Below, piece after piece: positions 1-6,758 of a stretch of 16,372 bases of DNA (position 1 is its first letter; every line of letters starts with the position of its first letter). Source of the stretch: Betaproteobacteria bacterium UBA931 (lineage in GTDB: Bacteria; Pseudomonadota; Gammaproteobacteria; Burkholderiales; Casimicrobiaceae); contig DBDN01000078.1 in NCBI GenBank assembly GCA_002293615.1, forward strand, positions 1 to 16,372. Direction: 5' to 3'. The notes beneath the pieces are model-generated. The model worked only from the letters and a program-made list of their open reading frames with translations, searched no databases and had not been told where the DNA came from. The position numbers were made by a program, and so were the translations under genes.

Positions 1-1225
1 AATGACCGAGCGTGAGCCGGAATTCCGGGCGCTGTTTGGTGCCGAAGTCCATGCACACGATATCACGATACTGGAAACCGCAAGCATTTTCCGGCCCCTG
101 AATGCTGAGGGCAGTACGCTTGATGGTCTGAACGTACATTTTGCGGCGGTAGATGAGTTCCACGCGCATAAGCGCCGGGCACTTTACGACGTAATTGATT
201 CGGCCACCGGCGCGCGCAGCCAACCGTTAATCTGGAAGGTGACGACGGCAGGCAGTGATCGCAGCGGCATTTGTTACGAACAGCGCGCGCACCTGGTGAA
301 AATACTTGACCGCGTTGTTGAAGATGAAACGTTTTTCGGAATCATCTTTTCAGCCGACGATGAGGACGACTGGACCGATCCGAAAACATGGGCGAAAGCC
401 AATCCGAACTACGGTGTCTCGGTTCTTCCCGACGACATGGAGGCTGCTTGCCGCAAGGCTATGTCGATGCCGTCGGCAGTCAATAATTTTCTGACTAAGC
501 GGCTTAATGTCTGGGTGAATGCTGATAGTTCATGGATGGACATGCGCGCTTGGGACGCTTGCAAGCAACCGACGCTGTCTCTGGACGATGTCCGGCATTT
601 ACCTTGTTGGATTGCGCTTGATCTTGCGAGTAAAGTGGATATTGCGGCGAAGATTAAGCTGTTTGTCGATTTTAATGTAGATCGTTATTACGTTTTTGCG
701 GACTACTATTTACCAGAGCGCGCCGTTGAGGATAGCGCCAACAGCCAGTATCAGGGCTGGCAACGCTCTAATTTGCTGCATGTCACGCCAGGCGAAATCA
801 TCGACTTCGATGCCATTGAGCAGGATATTCTCGACGATTGTGGACAGTTCAATGTGTGCGAAGTTCCTTACGACCCGTTCCAAGCGACACAACTGGCAAC
901 ACATATGCTGGACAACAATGTTCCGATGATCGAAATGAAGCCAACGGTATTGAATTTCAGCGAGCCGATGAAGCAACTGGAGGCGCTTGTGCTTTCCAAG
1001 AAATTGATCCACGACGGGAACCCGATCACGACATGGATGATAAGCAATGTCGTGGCGCACCTTGACCGTAAAGATAATATCTATCCTAGAAAAGAGCGGC
1101 CAGAAAACAAAATAGACGGCGTGGTTTCCTTGATTATGGCGCTTGGCAGGGTAATGGCGTCGCCAAACTTTATCAACCAGAACGATCTTGACGCTTATTT
1201 CAAGAGCGGAATGCAGGCCATATGA
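1..1225 (+). CDS. terL: Phage terminase large subunit, C-terminal part (5' partial)
   Basis: This is the DNA-packaging motor subunit: an ATPase drives DNA into the procapsid and an RNase H-like nuclease cuts the concatemer. Residues below are counted from the ATG at base 2. A Walker B-like stretch, hydrophobic residues then D51-E52 (AAVDEFHAHK), is followed by a TTAG coupling motif at 81-84. The nuclease half shows acidic candidates D207 (ALDLAS), D291 (PYDP) and D372 (KIDGVVS), as expected for the family. No Walker A loop is seen, so the ATPase N-terminus must lie upstream of base 1 and the ATG at base 2 is almost certainly internal. The stop overlaps the portal start as ATGA, indicating coupled translation. 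A small terminase subunit is expected upstream but is outside the window. Assignment to the HK97-type (Terminase_1) group is by motif pattern and context. Confidence 0.95.
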   Translation, partial: MTEREPEFRALFGAEVHAHDITILETASIFRPLNAEGSTLDGLNVHFAAVDEFHAHKRRALYDVIDSATGARSQPLIWKVTTAGSDRSGICYEQRAHLVKILDRVVEDETFFGIIFSADDEDDWTDPKTWAKANPNYGVSVLPDDMEAACRKAMSMPSAVNNFLTKRLNVWVNADSSWMDMRAWDACKQPTLSLDDVRHLPCWIALDLASKVDIAAKIKLFVDFNVDRYYVFADYYLPERAVEDSANSQYQGWQRSNLLHVTPGEIIDFDAIEQDILDDCGQFNVCEVPYDPFQATQLATHMLDNNVPMIEMKPTVLNFSEPMKQLEALVLSKKLIHDGNPITTWMISNVVAHLDRKDNIYPRKERPENKIDGVVSLIMALGRVMASPNFINQNDLDAYFKSGMQAI

Positions 1226-2457
1226 TGATACGAAAAAGTCTCTCTCGGCTTTTGCGCGGTGCGGCCGATGTTGTTTCGCCGCCATCGAAAGCGGAAATCC
1301 AGTCCCAGCCGGGCGTTGGTGTCACCGACAGCGGTAAGAATGTCAACACCAACACGTCTTTGAGTATCGGTACTGTCTGGGCTTGTGTGCGACTTCTGTC
1401 CGATGTGATTTCGACGTTACCAATCCAGTTGTTTGAGCGCACGGCAGACGGGAAGCGAGCATTAAAGTACGATCATGATCTTTATTCAATCCTGCACGAT
1501 TCGCCGAACGCTGATATGTCGGCGGTTGATTTTTGGAGTGCCATGCAAACAGCGCTTGAATTGCGCGGGAATGCTTACGCGCTGAAACTCAAAGCCGCTG
1601 GCGATATTATCGGTCTTGATATGTTGAAGCCGGACGGCATGAAAGTATCACGCGATAAAAGCGGAAGGCTGATCTACGAATACAGTGATTCGCAACGCTC
1701 CGGAAAGTACACCGAGGATGATATTTTACATATCAAGGGATTCACGCTTGATGGCGTTCTTGGTATGTCCACACTGGCGTATGCGAAAAATACGCTTGGG
1801 CTTTCCATATCTGCCGATTCGGTTGCGAGCGAGACCTTTAAAAATGGTTTGCGACCTTCATCGTTGTTGCAATCAAATAAATTGTTGTCTCCTGAACAAC
1901 GCGAAGCGTACTACAGCCGATTAGCTGAATGGTCGAGTAGGCGTGCAGGTTCGGCGCTTGTTCTCGAACTCGGAGAAACATTAACGCCGATCAATTTAAC
2001 TCCGGAAGACGCGCAGCTTTTAGGATCGCGCGAATTCAGCGTCGAAGATGTTTGCCGATGGTTCGGCGTGCCGCCATTCATGATTGGACACACGCAGAAA
2101 AGTACGTCATGGGGTACCGGCCTTGAGCAACAGAATATCGGGTTTCTTACCTATACATTGTCACCGCGCTTGCGGCGCATTGAACAATCTATTTCAAGAT
2201 CGTTGATTCCGCCGGAAGATCGTCGGCGATATTTTGCAGAATTTAATATCGAAGGATTGTTGAGAGCGGACTCCGGCGCGCGAGCATCATTTTATTCTCA
2301 AGTGCTTCAAAATGGTGTGATGTCTCGCAATGAAGTCCGAGAAAAAGAGAATCTTCAACCGGTTCCTGGCGCGGACGTGTTGACCGTGCAAAGCAATCTT
2401 ATCCCGATTGATAAAGTCGGAACAAACTATCAAGGCAACAATGGAGGACAACAATGA
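1222..2457 (+). CDS. Portal protein, HK97 family
   Basis: The portal is a dodecameric ring at one capsid vertex through which DNA enters and leaves; it docks the terminase and later the connector proteins. The 411-residue length is normal for the HK97 gp3-like family. Typical blocks are visible: VWACVRLLSDVISTLP near residues 50-65, FWSAMQTALELRGNAYAL near 105-122, the LGMSTLAYAKNTLGL region near 178-192, and the VEDVCRWFGVPPFMIGH block near 273-289. That last block is followed by the family's EQQNIGF(L)TYTL-PRLRRIEQ segment. The start is the ATG in the ATGA overlap with the terminase stop; the next codon is also ATG (1225), so initiation could be one codon later. The C-terminus is a short polar tail rich in G, N and Q. 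The gene sits between terminase and protease, the standard order. Confidence 0.97.
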   Translation: MMIRKSLSRLLRGAADVVSPPSKAEIQSQPGVGVTDSGKNVNTNTSLSIGTVWACVRLLSDVISTLPIQLFERTADGKRALKYDHDLYSILHDSPNADMSAVDFWSAMQTALELRGNAYALKLKAAGDIIGLDMLKPDGMKVSRDKSGRLIYEYSDSQRSGKYTEDDILHIKGFTLDGVLGMSTLAYAKNTLGLSISADSVASETFKNGLRPSSLLQSNKLLSPEQREAYYSRLAEWSSRRAGSALVLELGETLTPINLTPEDAQLLGSREFSVEDVCRWFGVPPFMIGHTQKSTSWGTGLEQQNIGFLTYTLSPRLRRIEQSISRSLIPPEDRRRYFAEFNIEGLLRADSGARASFYSQVLQNGVMSRNEVREKENLQPVPGADVLTVQSNLIPIDKVGTNYQGNNGGQQ

Positions 2458-3218
2458 AAAGCTGGTATTCAATCAAGAACATCGCCGGGAAAACCAAAGT
2501 TTATATCTTTGAAGAGATCGGATTTTGGGGTGTGACCGCGAAAAACTTTCTGGAAGATATCAAAGGCGTCGGCGATATTGAGCTGCATATAAACAGTGTA
2601 GGCGGTTCGGTGTTCGACGCGCTTGCAATCTATCACACGCTAAGGCAACACAGCGGCGTTGTCGATGTGTACATCGACGGGCTGGCCGCGTCGTCGGCAT
2701 CGATCATCGCGATGGCGGGCAATACGGTACACATGCCGGAGAATGCGTTCATGATGATTCACGATCCGACGATGATGGCTTGGGGCGACAGCGACGAAAT
2801 GCAAAAAGCGCTTGACTTACTGACCAAGACGAAAGAAATCATCATCAATATTTATGTTGAGAAATCGGGCGGTGACCGCACAGCGCTCGAAGCGGCGATG
2901 TCAAAAGAAACATGGTACACCGGAAGCGAAGCCAAAGCGATGGGTTTAGTCGATGTTGTTACCGATCCGGTCGAGTTGGCCGCGCGTGCCAGTTTTTCCG
3001 ATTACAAAAATATTCCGAAAGAAATTATGGCGCGCTTTTCGAAAGAAAGGTTGACGCACAAAGAATTCGAAAGCCATCTGCGCGACGCTTTTGGCTTTTC
3101 CCGATCTGAGGCCACTGCGGTCGCGGGTCATGGTCTTGGCGCTCTCAAGCACGGTGATCGTGCTACTGAGACAGCGGAGATGCTGCGCAACGCCGCAATG
3201 CAAATCAAATCAATTTAA
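2454..3218 (+). CDS. ClpP-like (S14 family) head maturation protease
   Basis: This is a phage capsid maturation protease of the ClpP fold, expected to cleave the delta region of the capsid protein inside the procapsid. The catalytic serine lies in GLAASSAS (S80 by my count) and the histidine in MMIHDP (H103). The acidic position of the triad is probably E152 in KETWYTG, where ClpP has Asp; Glu or Asp occurs here in phage members. The upstream NSVGGSVFDALAIY stretch (48-60) is the usual oxyanion and substrate-strand region. The 254-residue length includes a charged C-terminal tail from about residue 180 that is not part of the ClpP core and may bind the capsid or scaffold. Its start overlaps the portal stop as ATGA. 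The true HK97 protease gp4 belongs to a different family, so this is a swapped module next to a gp5-like capsid gene. Confidence 0.95.
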   Translation: MKSWYSIKNIAGKTKVYIFEEIGFWGVTAKNFLEDIKGVGDIELHINSVGGSVFDALAIYHTLRQHSGVVDVYIDGLAASSASIIAMAGNTVHMPENAFMMIHDPTMMAWGDSDEMQKALDLLTKTKEIIINIYVEKSGGDRTALEAAMSKETWYTGSEAKAMGLVDVVTDPVELAARASFSDYKNIPKEIMARFSKERLTHKEFESHLRDAFGFSRSEATAVAGHGLGALKHGDRATETAEMLRNAAMQIKSI

Positions 3219-3222
3219 GGAG
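3217..3222 (+). promoter_or_regulatory. Strong ribosome binding site of the capsid gene
   Basis: AAGGAG lies 8 bases before the capsid ATG and begins inside the stop codon of the protease gene. It is the best Shine-Dalgarno match in the head block, where most other starts rely on ATGA overlaps. This fits a need for high capsid output and fixes the start at 3231. Confidence 0.8.
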
Positions 3223-3230
3223 AATTACCA

Positions 3231-4415
3231 ATGGATGAAGAAACCAAAAAAGCCCTTGAGGAATTGACCAATTCCGTTCGGGAAAAAATGAAAGAGATGC
3301 AGGCCGTCAAGGATAAAATGGACGGTGAGGTTGCCGAGAACGGTAAATACCGCGATGAAACAAAAGGTCGTCTTGAAACGATTATCAAAGACGTTGCCTC
3401 GGTCAATGCCAAGATTCTCGACTTGCAACAAAAAGCAGCGCGTCCGTCAGGCGAACAGTTGCCGCAGTCAATGGGTATGCAATTTGTCAACAGCGAAGCA
3501 TTCAAGGCATACAATCTGGCGCAAGGCAGCCGACTTGTTATTGATGTGCGCAACGATATCACCAGTGCGAATACATCTGCCGGCGCATTGATCGCGCCGG
3601 ATCGCCGAGACTTGCTGATTACGCCCCCGGATCGTGTTCTTCGTGTACGCAGTTTATGCATGCCTGGTTCGACGGAAAGCAATCTTGTCCAGTATCAACG
3701 TGAGGATGTATTTACAAATAACGCCAATACTATTGCTGAAGCAGGTCAGTATCCGCAGAGTGAAATAAAGTATAAGGATGCTGATGCTAAGGTGAAAAAG
3801 ATTGGCCATTTCATCAAGGTAACTAAAGAGGTGCTTGATGACTCTCCGCAACTGCAAAGTCTGATTGATGGGCGCTTAAAGTATGGCGTTCTGTATAAAG
3901 ATGATTTGCAACTATTGCTTGGTGACGGTACGAGCAATAATATTCTAGGTATTGTTCCTCAGTCGTCGGCATATGATGCTGATCGAACTCTTGCCGGCGA
4001 TACAATGGCCGATATCCTCAGCCATGCGATTACGCAATCAATCAGCGATGAATACTACGCTTCCGGCATCGTGCTTAACCCGCAGGATTGGGAGAAGATT
4101 CGCTTGTTGAAAACAACCGACGGTGCCTACATCTTCGCCGGCCCGATGCAGTCAGTTGTGCCGACGTTATGGGGCCTGCCGGTCGTGTTGACCAATGCGA
4201 TGCCGGTAAATACCTTCCTGACCGGTGCCTTTGCCATTGGTGCGCAAATATTTGACCGCCAGACTGTTGAAGTAGAAATTTCTACCGAAAATGGTACGGA
4301 CTTTGAAAAGGATTTGATCACGATGAAAGCATCAGAACGTCTTGCTTTGGCGGTTTATCGCCCGGCGGCGTTTGTGACGGGTACATTCCCGTCGGCACCG
4401 GAATCAAATCCATAA
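3231..4415 (+). CDS. Major capsid protein, HK97 gp5-like
   Basis: This is the shell subunit that forms hexamers and pentamers of the icosahedral head. Residues 1-70 are charged and helical-looking with heptad-like spacing, matching the HK97 delta scaffolding region that the protease removes. The mature domain probably begins somewhere between residues 75 and 110. From about residue 117 it follows HK97 gp5 closely, as I remember that sequence: an EDVFTNNAN block near 158-166, LDDSPQLQS near 202-210, SGIVLNPQDW near 278-287, GLPVV near 315-319, and ERLALAVYRPAA near 369-380. In that alignment the HK97 crosslinking residues K169, N356 and E363 correspond to Y174, D361 and S368, so covalent chainmail is not expected. 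The 394-residue length is normal (HK97 gp5 has 385). The start is set by a strong ribosome binding site. Confidence 0.97.
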   Translation: MDEETKKALEELTNSVREKMKEMQAVKDKMDGEVAENGKYRDETKGRLETIIKDVASVNAKILDLQQKAARPSGEQLPQSMGMQFVNSEAFKAYNLAQGSRLVIDVRNDITSANTSAGALIAPDRRDLLITPPDRVLRVRSLCMPGSTESNLVQYQREDVFTNNANTIAEAGQYPQSEIKYKDADAKVKKIGHFIKVTKEVLDDSPQLQSLIDGRLKYGVLYKDDLQLLLGDGTSNNILGIVPQSSAYDADRTLAGDTMADILSHAITQSISDEYYASGIVLNPQDWEKIRLLKTTDGAYIFAGPMQSVVPTLWGLPVVLTNAMPVNTFLTGAFAIGAQIFDRQTVEVEISTENGTDFEKDLITMKASERLALAVYRPAAFVTGTFPSAPESNP

Positions 4416-4431
4416 TCATTACTTATGGGAG

Positions 4432-4455
4432 ATACGGGGGCGAAAGCCCCCGTAT
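4432..4455 (+). terminator. Perfect 10-bp hairpin after the capsid gene, no U-tract
   Basis: ATACGGGGGC, loop GAAA, then GCCCCCGTAT gives an uninterrupted 10-bp GC-rich stem closed by a GNRA-class tetraloop, 17 bases after the capsid stop. It is followed by TATATATCT rather than a run of T, so it is not a textbook intrinsic terminator. It may be a weak terminator, or a structure that blocks 3' exonuclease decay and so keeps capsid mRNA in excess over downstream connector mRNA. The structure is seen directly; the function is inferred. Confidence 0.6.
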
Positions 4456-4463
4456 ATATATCT

Positions 4464-4640
4464 ATGAATAATAAAGTTAAAGCAACAAAAACCTACATGC
4501 ATGACGGAAATATTGTTGTTTGCGGTCAGGTATTTCTAACGGAAAAAGCCGACGAATTGATTCGCGGCGAGTTGGCCGTGGAAGTCGTGGAAGAAAAAAC
4601 GGTACCGAAGCGTAAGAAAGAGAAAGATGGCGGCCATTGA
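4464..4640 (+). CDS. Small conserved-type phage protein between capsid and connector genes
   Basis: This encodes 58 residues from the ATG at 4464. The frame is open from an ATG at 4425 (71 residues), but the extra 13 codons would run straight through the 10-bp hairpin at 4432-4455 and encode a non-descript peptide. The sequence from 4464 begins KVKATKTYMHDGNIVVCGQV, which resembles the opening of the short (50-70 residue) proteins often found after the capsid gene in HK97-like phages. Neither start has a clear ribosome binding site. The pattern is a small beta-rich core (to about residue 45), then a Lys/Glu-rich tail ending in basic residues (KRKKEK). It overlaps the next gene by 14 bases. 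The function is not known to me; a role in capsid decoration or connector assembly is only a guess from position. Confidence 0.75.
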   Translation: MNNKVKATKTYMHDGNIVVCGQVFLTEKADELIRGELAVEVVEEKTVPKRKKEKDGGH

Positions 4641-4950
4641 TATCGCTATTGCGAAGATGCATCTGCGTGTCGATAGCGATATTGAAGATGACTATATCAA
4701 ATCGCTTATCTCCGCCGCGATCAAATTTGCCCAGAAGTATATCGGCAAAACGATTGTTAACGAAGATGAAACGCCACCCGATGGCGTGATCGATCCGCTG
4801 GTCATGGATGATGATTTGCAGCATGGGTTGTTAATGCTTGTCGGTTATTGGTATGAAAATCGCGAGACAGTGAATATCGGCAATATCGTCAATGAATTGC
4901 CAATGGCTTCGGCGGCGATCTTCGACATGTACAGGTCTCCAACATTATGA
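4627..4950 (+). CDS. Head-tail connector protein, HK97 gp6-like (DNA packaging / adaptor)
   Basis: This is an adaptor-ring protein that binds under the portal after packaging and starts the head-tail interface. The 107 residues are mostly helical. The N-terminal block, IAIAKMHLRVDSDIEDDYIKS, then IKFAQKYIGKTI, matches the HLRVD...DD..I..LI..A....E.Y.G pattern of the gp6 / phage_connect_1 family, and the later LLMLVGYWYENRE block (about 69-81) is also typical. Length is normal for the family. The start lies inside the preceding gene in another frame and follows only a weak purine-rich site, so translation is probably coupled. The stop overlaps the next start as ATGA. The alternative name QLRG-family DNA packaging protein refers to the same group. 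Confidence 0.9.
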   Translation: MAAIDIAIAKMHLRVDSDIEDDYIKSLISAAIKFAQKYIGKTIVNEDETPPDGVIDPLVMDDDLQHGLLMLVGYWYENRETVNIGNIVNELPMASAAIFDMYRSPTL

Positions 4951-5273
4951 AAGCGGGCAGCATCAATACGCGCATCATGATTCAAAAATACGATGCGGTA
5001 ACAACTTCGACCGGGCAAACTAAAAAAGAATGGAAAAACTTTGCATCGGTCTGGGCGAATGTTTATTTTGGCAGTGGTCGCGAATTTATCACTGGCGGCC
5101 AGGATATCAATACAGGCAGTGTGAGCATCAGGATCAGGTACCGAAAAGATATCAGGCCGAATATGCGCGTGTTGCTCCATGATGATCCACTCAATATTGT
5201 AGCTGTCCGACCTGATATGGTCGGCAAAGAGCATGTTGATCTTGTTTGCGAAAAAGGGGCGAACAATGGCTAA
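4947..5273 (+). CDS. Head closure / head-tail adaptor protein (SPP1 gp16-like)
   Basis: This small protein of 108 residues forms the stopper ring that closes the connector after packaging and offers a surface for the tail. The N-terminus (MKAGSINTRIMIQKYDAVTTSTGQ) followed by EWKNFASVWANVYFGSGREF near residues 31-50 is characteristic of the phage head-tail joining family. That family reads as R(I/V)..q......d..G....W.....vwA.v....G.E. A strand-rich C-terminal half (SVSIRIRYRKDIRPNMRVLL, then LNIVAVRPD) follows the family pattern of I..R.......R....g....I. The start overlaps the gp6-like stop as ATGA, and its 3' end overlaps the next gene by 8 bases. Both overlaps support coupled, near-stoichiometric synthesis of the connector set. 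Confidence 0.9.
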   Translation: MKAGSINTRIMIQKYDAVTTSTGQTKKEWKNFASVWANVYFGSGREFITGGQDINTGSVSIRIRYRKDIRPNMRVLLHDDPLNIVAVRPDMVGKEHVDLVCEKGANNG

Positions 5274-5718
5274 CAAGCTGATTGATATCCAGTGCAACGT
5301 GAAAGGTCTTGCCGAACTCGAAGCGGGCTTGATTGAACTCGGCGCACGCGTCGGCGGCCGCGTTTTGAATACGGCTACCCAGGCAGGCGCGCGGGAACTG
5401 GCAAAGGAAATCAAGCGTCGCGCTCCGGTTAAAACCGGAAAATTAAAAAAGAATATTGTCGTTTCCAGAAAACGCAATAGGGGAAAACGCAAAACCGGCG
5501 AAGCCAGCTACGTGGTTCACATCCGGAAAAAAGGCAAAGCCGGTAATCCGCAGAATGCGTTTTACGGATATTGGGTAGAGCATGGAACATCGAAACAACC
5601 GGCGCAACCGTTTTTCTGCCCAGCCATTGAAGCGAAGCGCAAGGATGCGGCGCAGGTCATTATCGACAAGATGGATCAGTCCATCGACAACGAAAAAAAG
5701 AAACTTGGGTTCAAGTGA
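5266..5718 (+). CDS. HK97-gp10-like tail/connector completion protein
   Basis: This is a member of the HK97-gp10 family, a basic protein acting at the head-tail junction or in tail completion. I chose the ATG at 5266 (150 residues) because AAGGGG lies about 8 bases upstream. An earlier in-frame ATG at 5233 would add 11 residues lying entirely inside the previous gene. Visible family features are the N-terminal GLAELEAGLIELGARVGGRVLN helix (from about residue 13) and REL...IKRRAPVKTGKLKKNI (about 45-63). Next come a Tyr/Val strand (SYVVHIR) and the YGYWVEHGTSKQPAQPFFCPA block near 101-121, the best hallmark of the group. The middle is unusually Lys/Arg-rich. The C-terminus is a charged helix ending KKKLGFK. 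The stop TGA shares its A with the following ATG. Confidence 0.92.
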   Translation: MANKLIDIQCNVKGLAELEAGLIELGARVGGRVLNTATQAGARELAKEIKRRAPVKTGKLKKNIVVSRKRNRGKRKTGEASYVVHIRKKGKAGNPQNAFYGYWVEHGTSKQPAQPFFCPAIEAKRKDAAQVIIDKMDQSIDNEKKKLGFK

Positions 5719-6086
5719 TGTTGCTCGAAGAACATATTTACGCCATGGTCTCAATGGTGCCGGAATTTGCAAACCGGGTTTTTCCTGATGTTGCCTTCTC
5801 CGCCGACGGCGGTGAAGTACCGCGTCCGTTCTGCGTGTACACGATCATCTTTCAGGCCGAGAACGCCTTGCTCGACGGCGATGAGGGTACCGAAGACGCG
5901 TTAGTTCAGATTGATGTTTACGCCGACGACAAAGCGGAAGCGGCTCGGCTGGCAAAAAAAGTACGCGACGCACTCAATGCCGGTAACTTTATTTCGTTTA
6001 CGACCGAATCCGGGGATTCATCGCAAGAAACGGACACCAAATATTACCGTTGTTCCCGTGATTACCGGGTGATTTTTTCAGGATAG
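5718..6086 (+). CDS. DUF3168-type tail terminator / completion protein
   Basis: This encodes 122 residues from the ATG at 5718, which shares a base with the previous stop (TGATG). A GTG one codon earlier (5715) is also possible. The pattern fits the DUF3168 family: a short N-terminal helix (LEEHIYAMV), then PRPFCVYTIIFQAENALLDGDEGTEDALVQIDVYADDKAEAARLAKKVRDAL. That segment has the P-F--Y and -Q-D-YA----A----- signature of tail terminator proteins related to lambda gpU. The end (YYRCSRDYRVIF) is the expected closing strand pair. In this family the protein caps the tail tube when it reaches the length set by the tape measure and joins it to the head. It is the last gene before a terminator-like element, so it closes the head-connector transcript block. 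Confidence 0.85.
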   Translation: MLLEEHIYAMVSMVPEFANRVFPDVAFSADGGEVPRPFCVYTIIFQAENALLDGDEGTEDALVQIDVYADDKAEAARLAKKVRDALNAGNFISFTTESGDSSQETDTKYYRCSRDYRVIFSG

Positions 6087-6116
6087 CAGGAATTCATTAA
6101 CCGCCGCAATGCTTCG

Positions 6117-6172
6117 GACCGCCAGAAATGGTGGTTTTTTTATGCCTGCACGGAAGCTAGCGGTCTTTTTTT
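6117..6172 (+). promoter_or_regulatory. Alternative long-range stem with a second U-tract
   Basis: GACCGC (6117-6122) is the exact reverse complement of GCGGTC (6160-6165), which is followed by seven T (6166-6172) and then directly by the tail tube ribosome binding site AGGAG (6173-6177). This pairing uses the same left arm as the hairpin at 6118-6135, so the two structures exclude each other. The layout resembles a tandem terminator or an attenuator, but the 37-base loop makes the second stem weaker unless something folds inside it. Pairing is seen; regulation is inferred. Confidence 0.4.
6118..6141 (+). terminator. Intrinsic terminator before the tail tube gene
   Basis: ACCGCC (6118-6123), a 6-base loop, then GGTGGT (6130-6135) forms a 6-bp stem with one G-U pair, directly followed by seven T (6135-6141). 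It lies 31 bases after the tail terminator stop. The stem is short, so partial read-through is likely. The left arm can also pair with a second right arm at 6160-6165. Confidence 0.7.
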
Positions 6173-6183
6173 AGGAGATAGCA

Positions 6184-6678
6184 ATGCCCCCACAACCATT
6201 AGCATTAGGTTCACAGTTTACCAAGCTGCTGCACCGGACAAGCGAAACCGATCCATGGGTTCAGGTTGAAGGTACGGTCAGCGTTTCAGAATCCGGCGGC
6301 GGATCGACGAACATTGATGCGACGCATCAGAACAGCGTATCAAAAGAATACCTGGCCGGCCTTGCCGAGGCAGGTACGGTGACTGTGCCGATGAATACGC
6401 TTGAAGCGGCGCGCGGTCCGAAGCAATTGGAACTTTATGTGTCGTATACCGGAAAAGCCGATCATTCGTTCTTCCGTATTGCAATACCGACGACCCGCGC
6501 GGCGACAGAATACATCGTCAAGGATTTCACCGGGTTTGTCAGCGCGTGGGACGACGATTATCCGCTCGACGGCAAAGTCGGCACGAACATGACGATCCAA
6601 AAGTCGGGGCCGACTGTCCGCACCGAAGGCGTTACCGATATTTTGGCTGCAACGCTTCCGACGCAGCAAGAGCCGTAA
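6184..6678 (+). CDS. Major tail tube protein
   Basis: This subunit polymerises as rings to make the tail tube. The 164 residues show the tube-protein pattern: an N-terminal LALGSQFTKLLHRTSE strand pair, then a GGGSTNIDATHQNSVSKEYLAGLAEAGTV segment (about 38-66), comparable to the loop with the conserved D-T...S...E...GL..G of lambdoid and HK97 tube proteins. Strand-rich sequence follows, ending in FTGFVSAWDDDYPLDGKVGTNMTIQKSG (about 117-144), a very typical closing block. No C-terminal immunoglobulin-like domain of the lambda gpV type is present. The gene has its own ribosome binding site (AGGAG, 6 bases before ATG) and is isolated by terminator-like elements on both sides, unlike its overlapped neighbours. 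This suggests separate dosage control for a high-copy protein. Confidence 0.9.
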   Translation: MPPQPLALGSQFTKLLHRTSETDPWVQVEGTVSVSESGGGSTNIDATHQNSVSKEYLAGLAEAGTVTVPMNTLEAARGPKQLELYVSYTGKADHSFFRIAIPTTRAATEYIVKDFTGFVSAWDDDYPLDGKVGTNMTIQKSGPTVRTEGVTDILAATLPTQQEP

Positions 6679-6710
6679 ACACGAAACCATCATCAACATT
6701 CAACCATTCA

Positions 6711-6738
6711 AACGGCAGGCCACGGCTTGCCGTTTTTT
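6711..6738 (+). terminator. Strong intrinsic terminator after the tail tube gene
   Basis: AACGGCA (6711-6717) pairs with TGCCGTT (6728-6734), extended inward by a G-U and two G-C pairs around a small loop. A run of six T starts at 6733. Stem and U-tract are both good, making this the most convincing terminator in the window. It lies 33 bases after the tube gene stop, so most tube transcripts should end here unless an antiterminator acts. Confidence 0.85.
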
Positions 6739-6758
6739 ATTCATAGGAAGGAAAAGCA

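Noticed and set aside
710..1285. 191-residue open frame on the - strand over the terminase and portal junction
   Set aside because: It runs across two well-supported + strand genes, is rich in His and Arg as antisense frames often are, and has no family features.
4425..4463. Thirteen-codon N-terminal extension of the small protein after the capsid gene
   Set aside because: It consists mainly of the 10-bp hairpin, has no ribosome binding site and looks unlike the openings of similar small phage proteins.
5233..5265. Eleven-codon extension of the gp10-like protein
   Set aside because: It lies wholly within the head closure gene and lacks a ribosome binding site, whereas the ATG at 5266 has AAGGGG at good spacing.
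5404..5446. CCGGTT/AACCGG inverted repeat inside the gp10-like gene
   Set aside because: The loop would be only two bases and the sequence encodes a conserved PVKTG motif, so codon content explains it.
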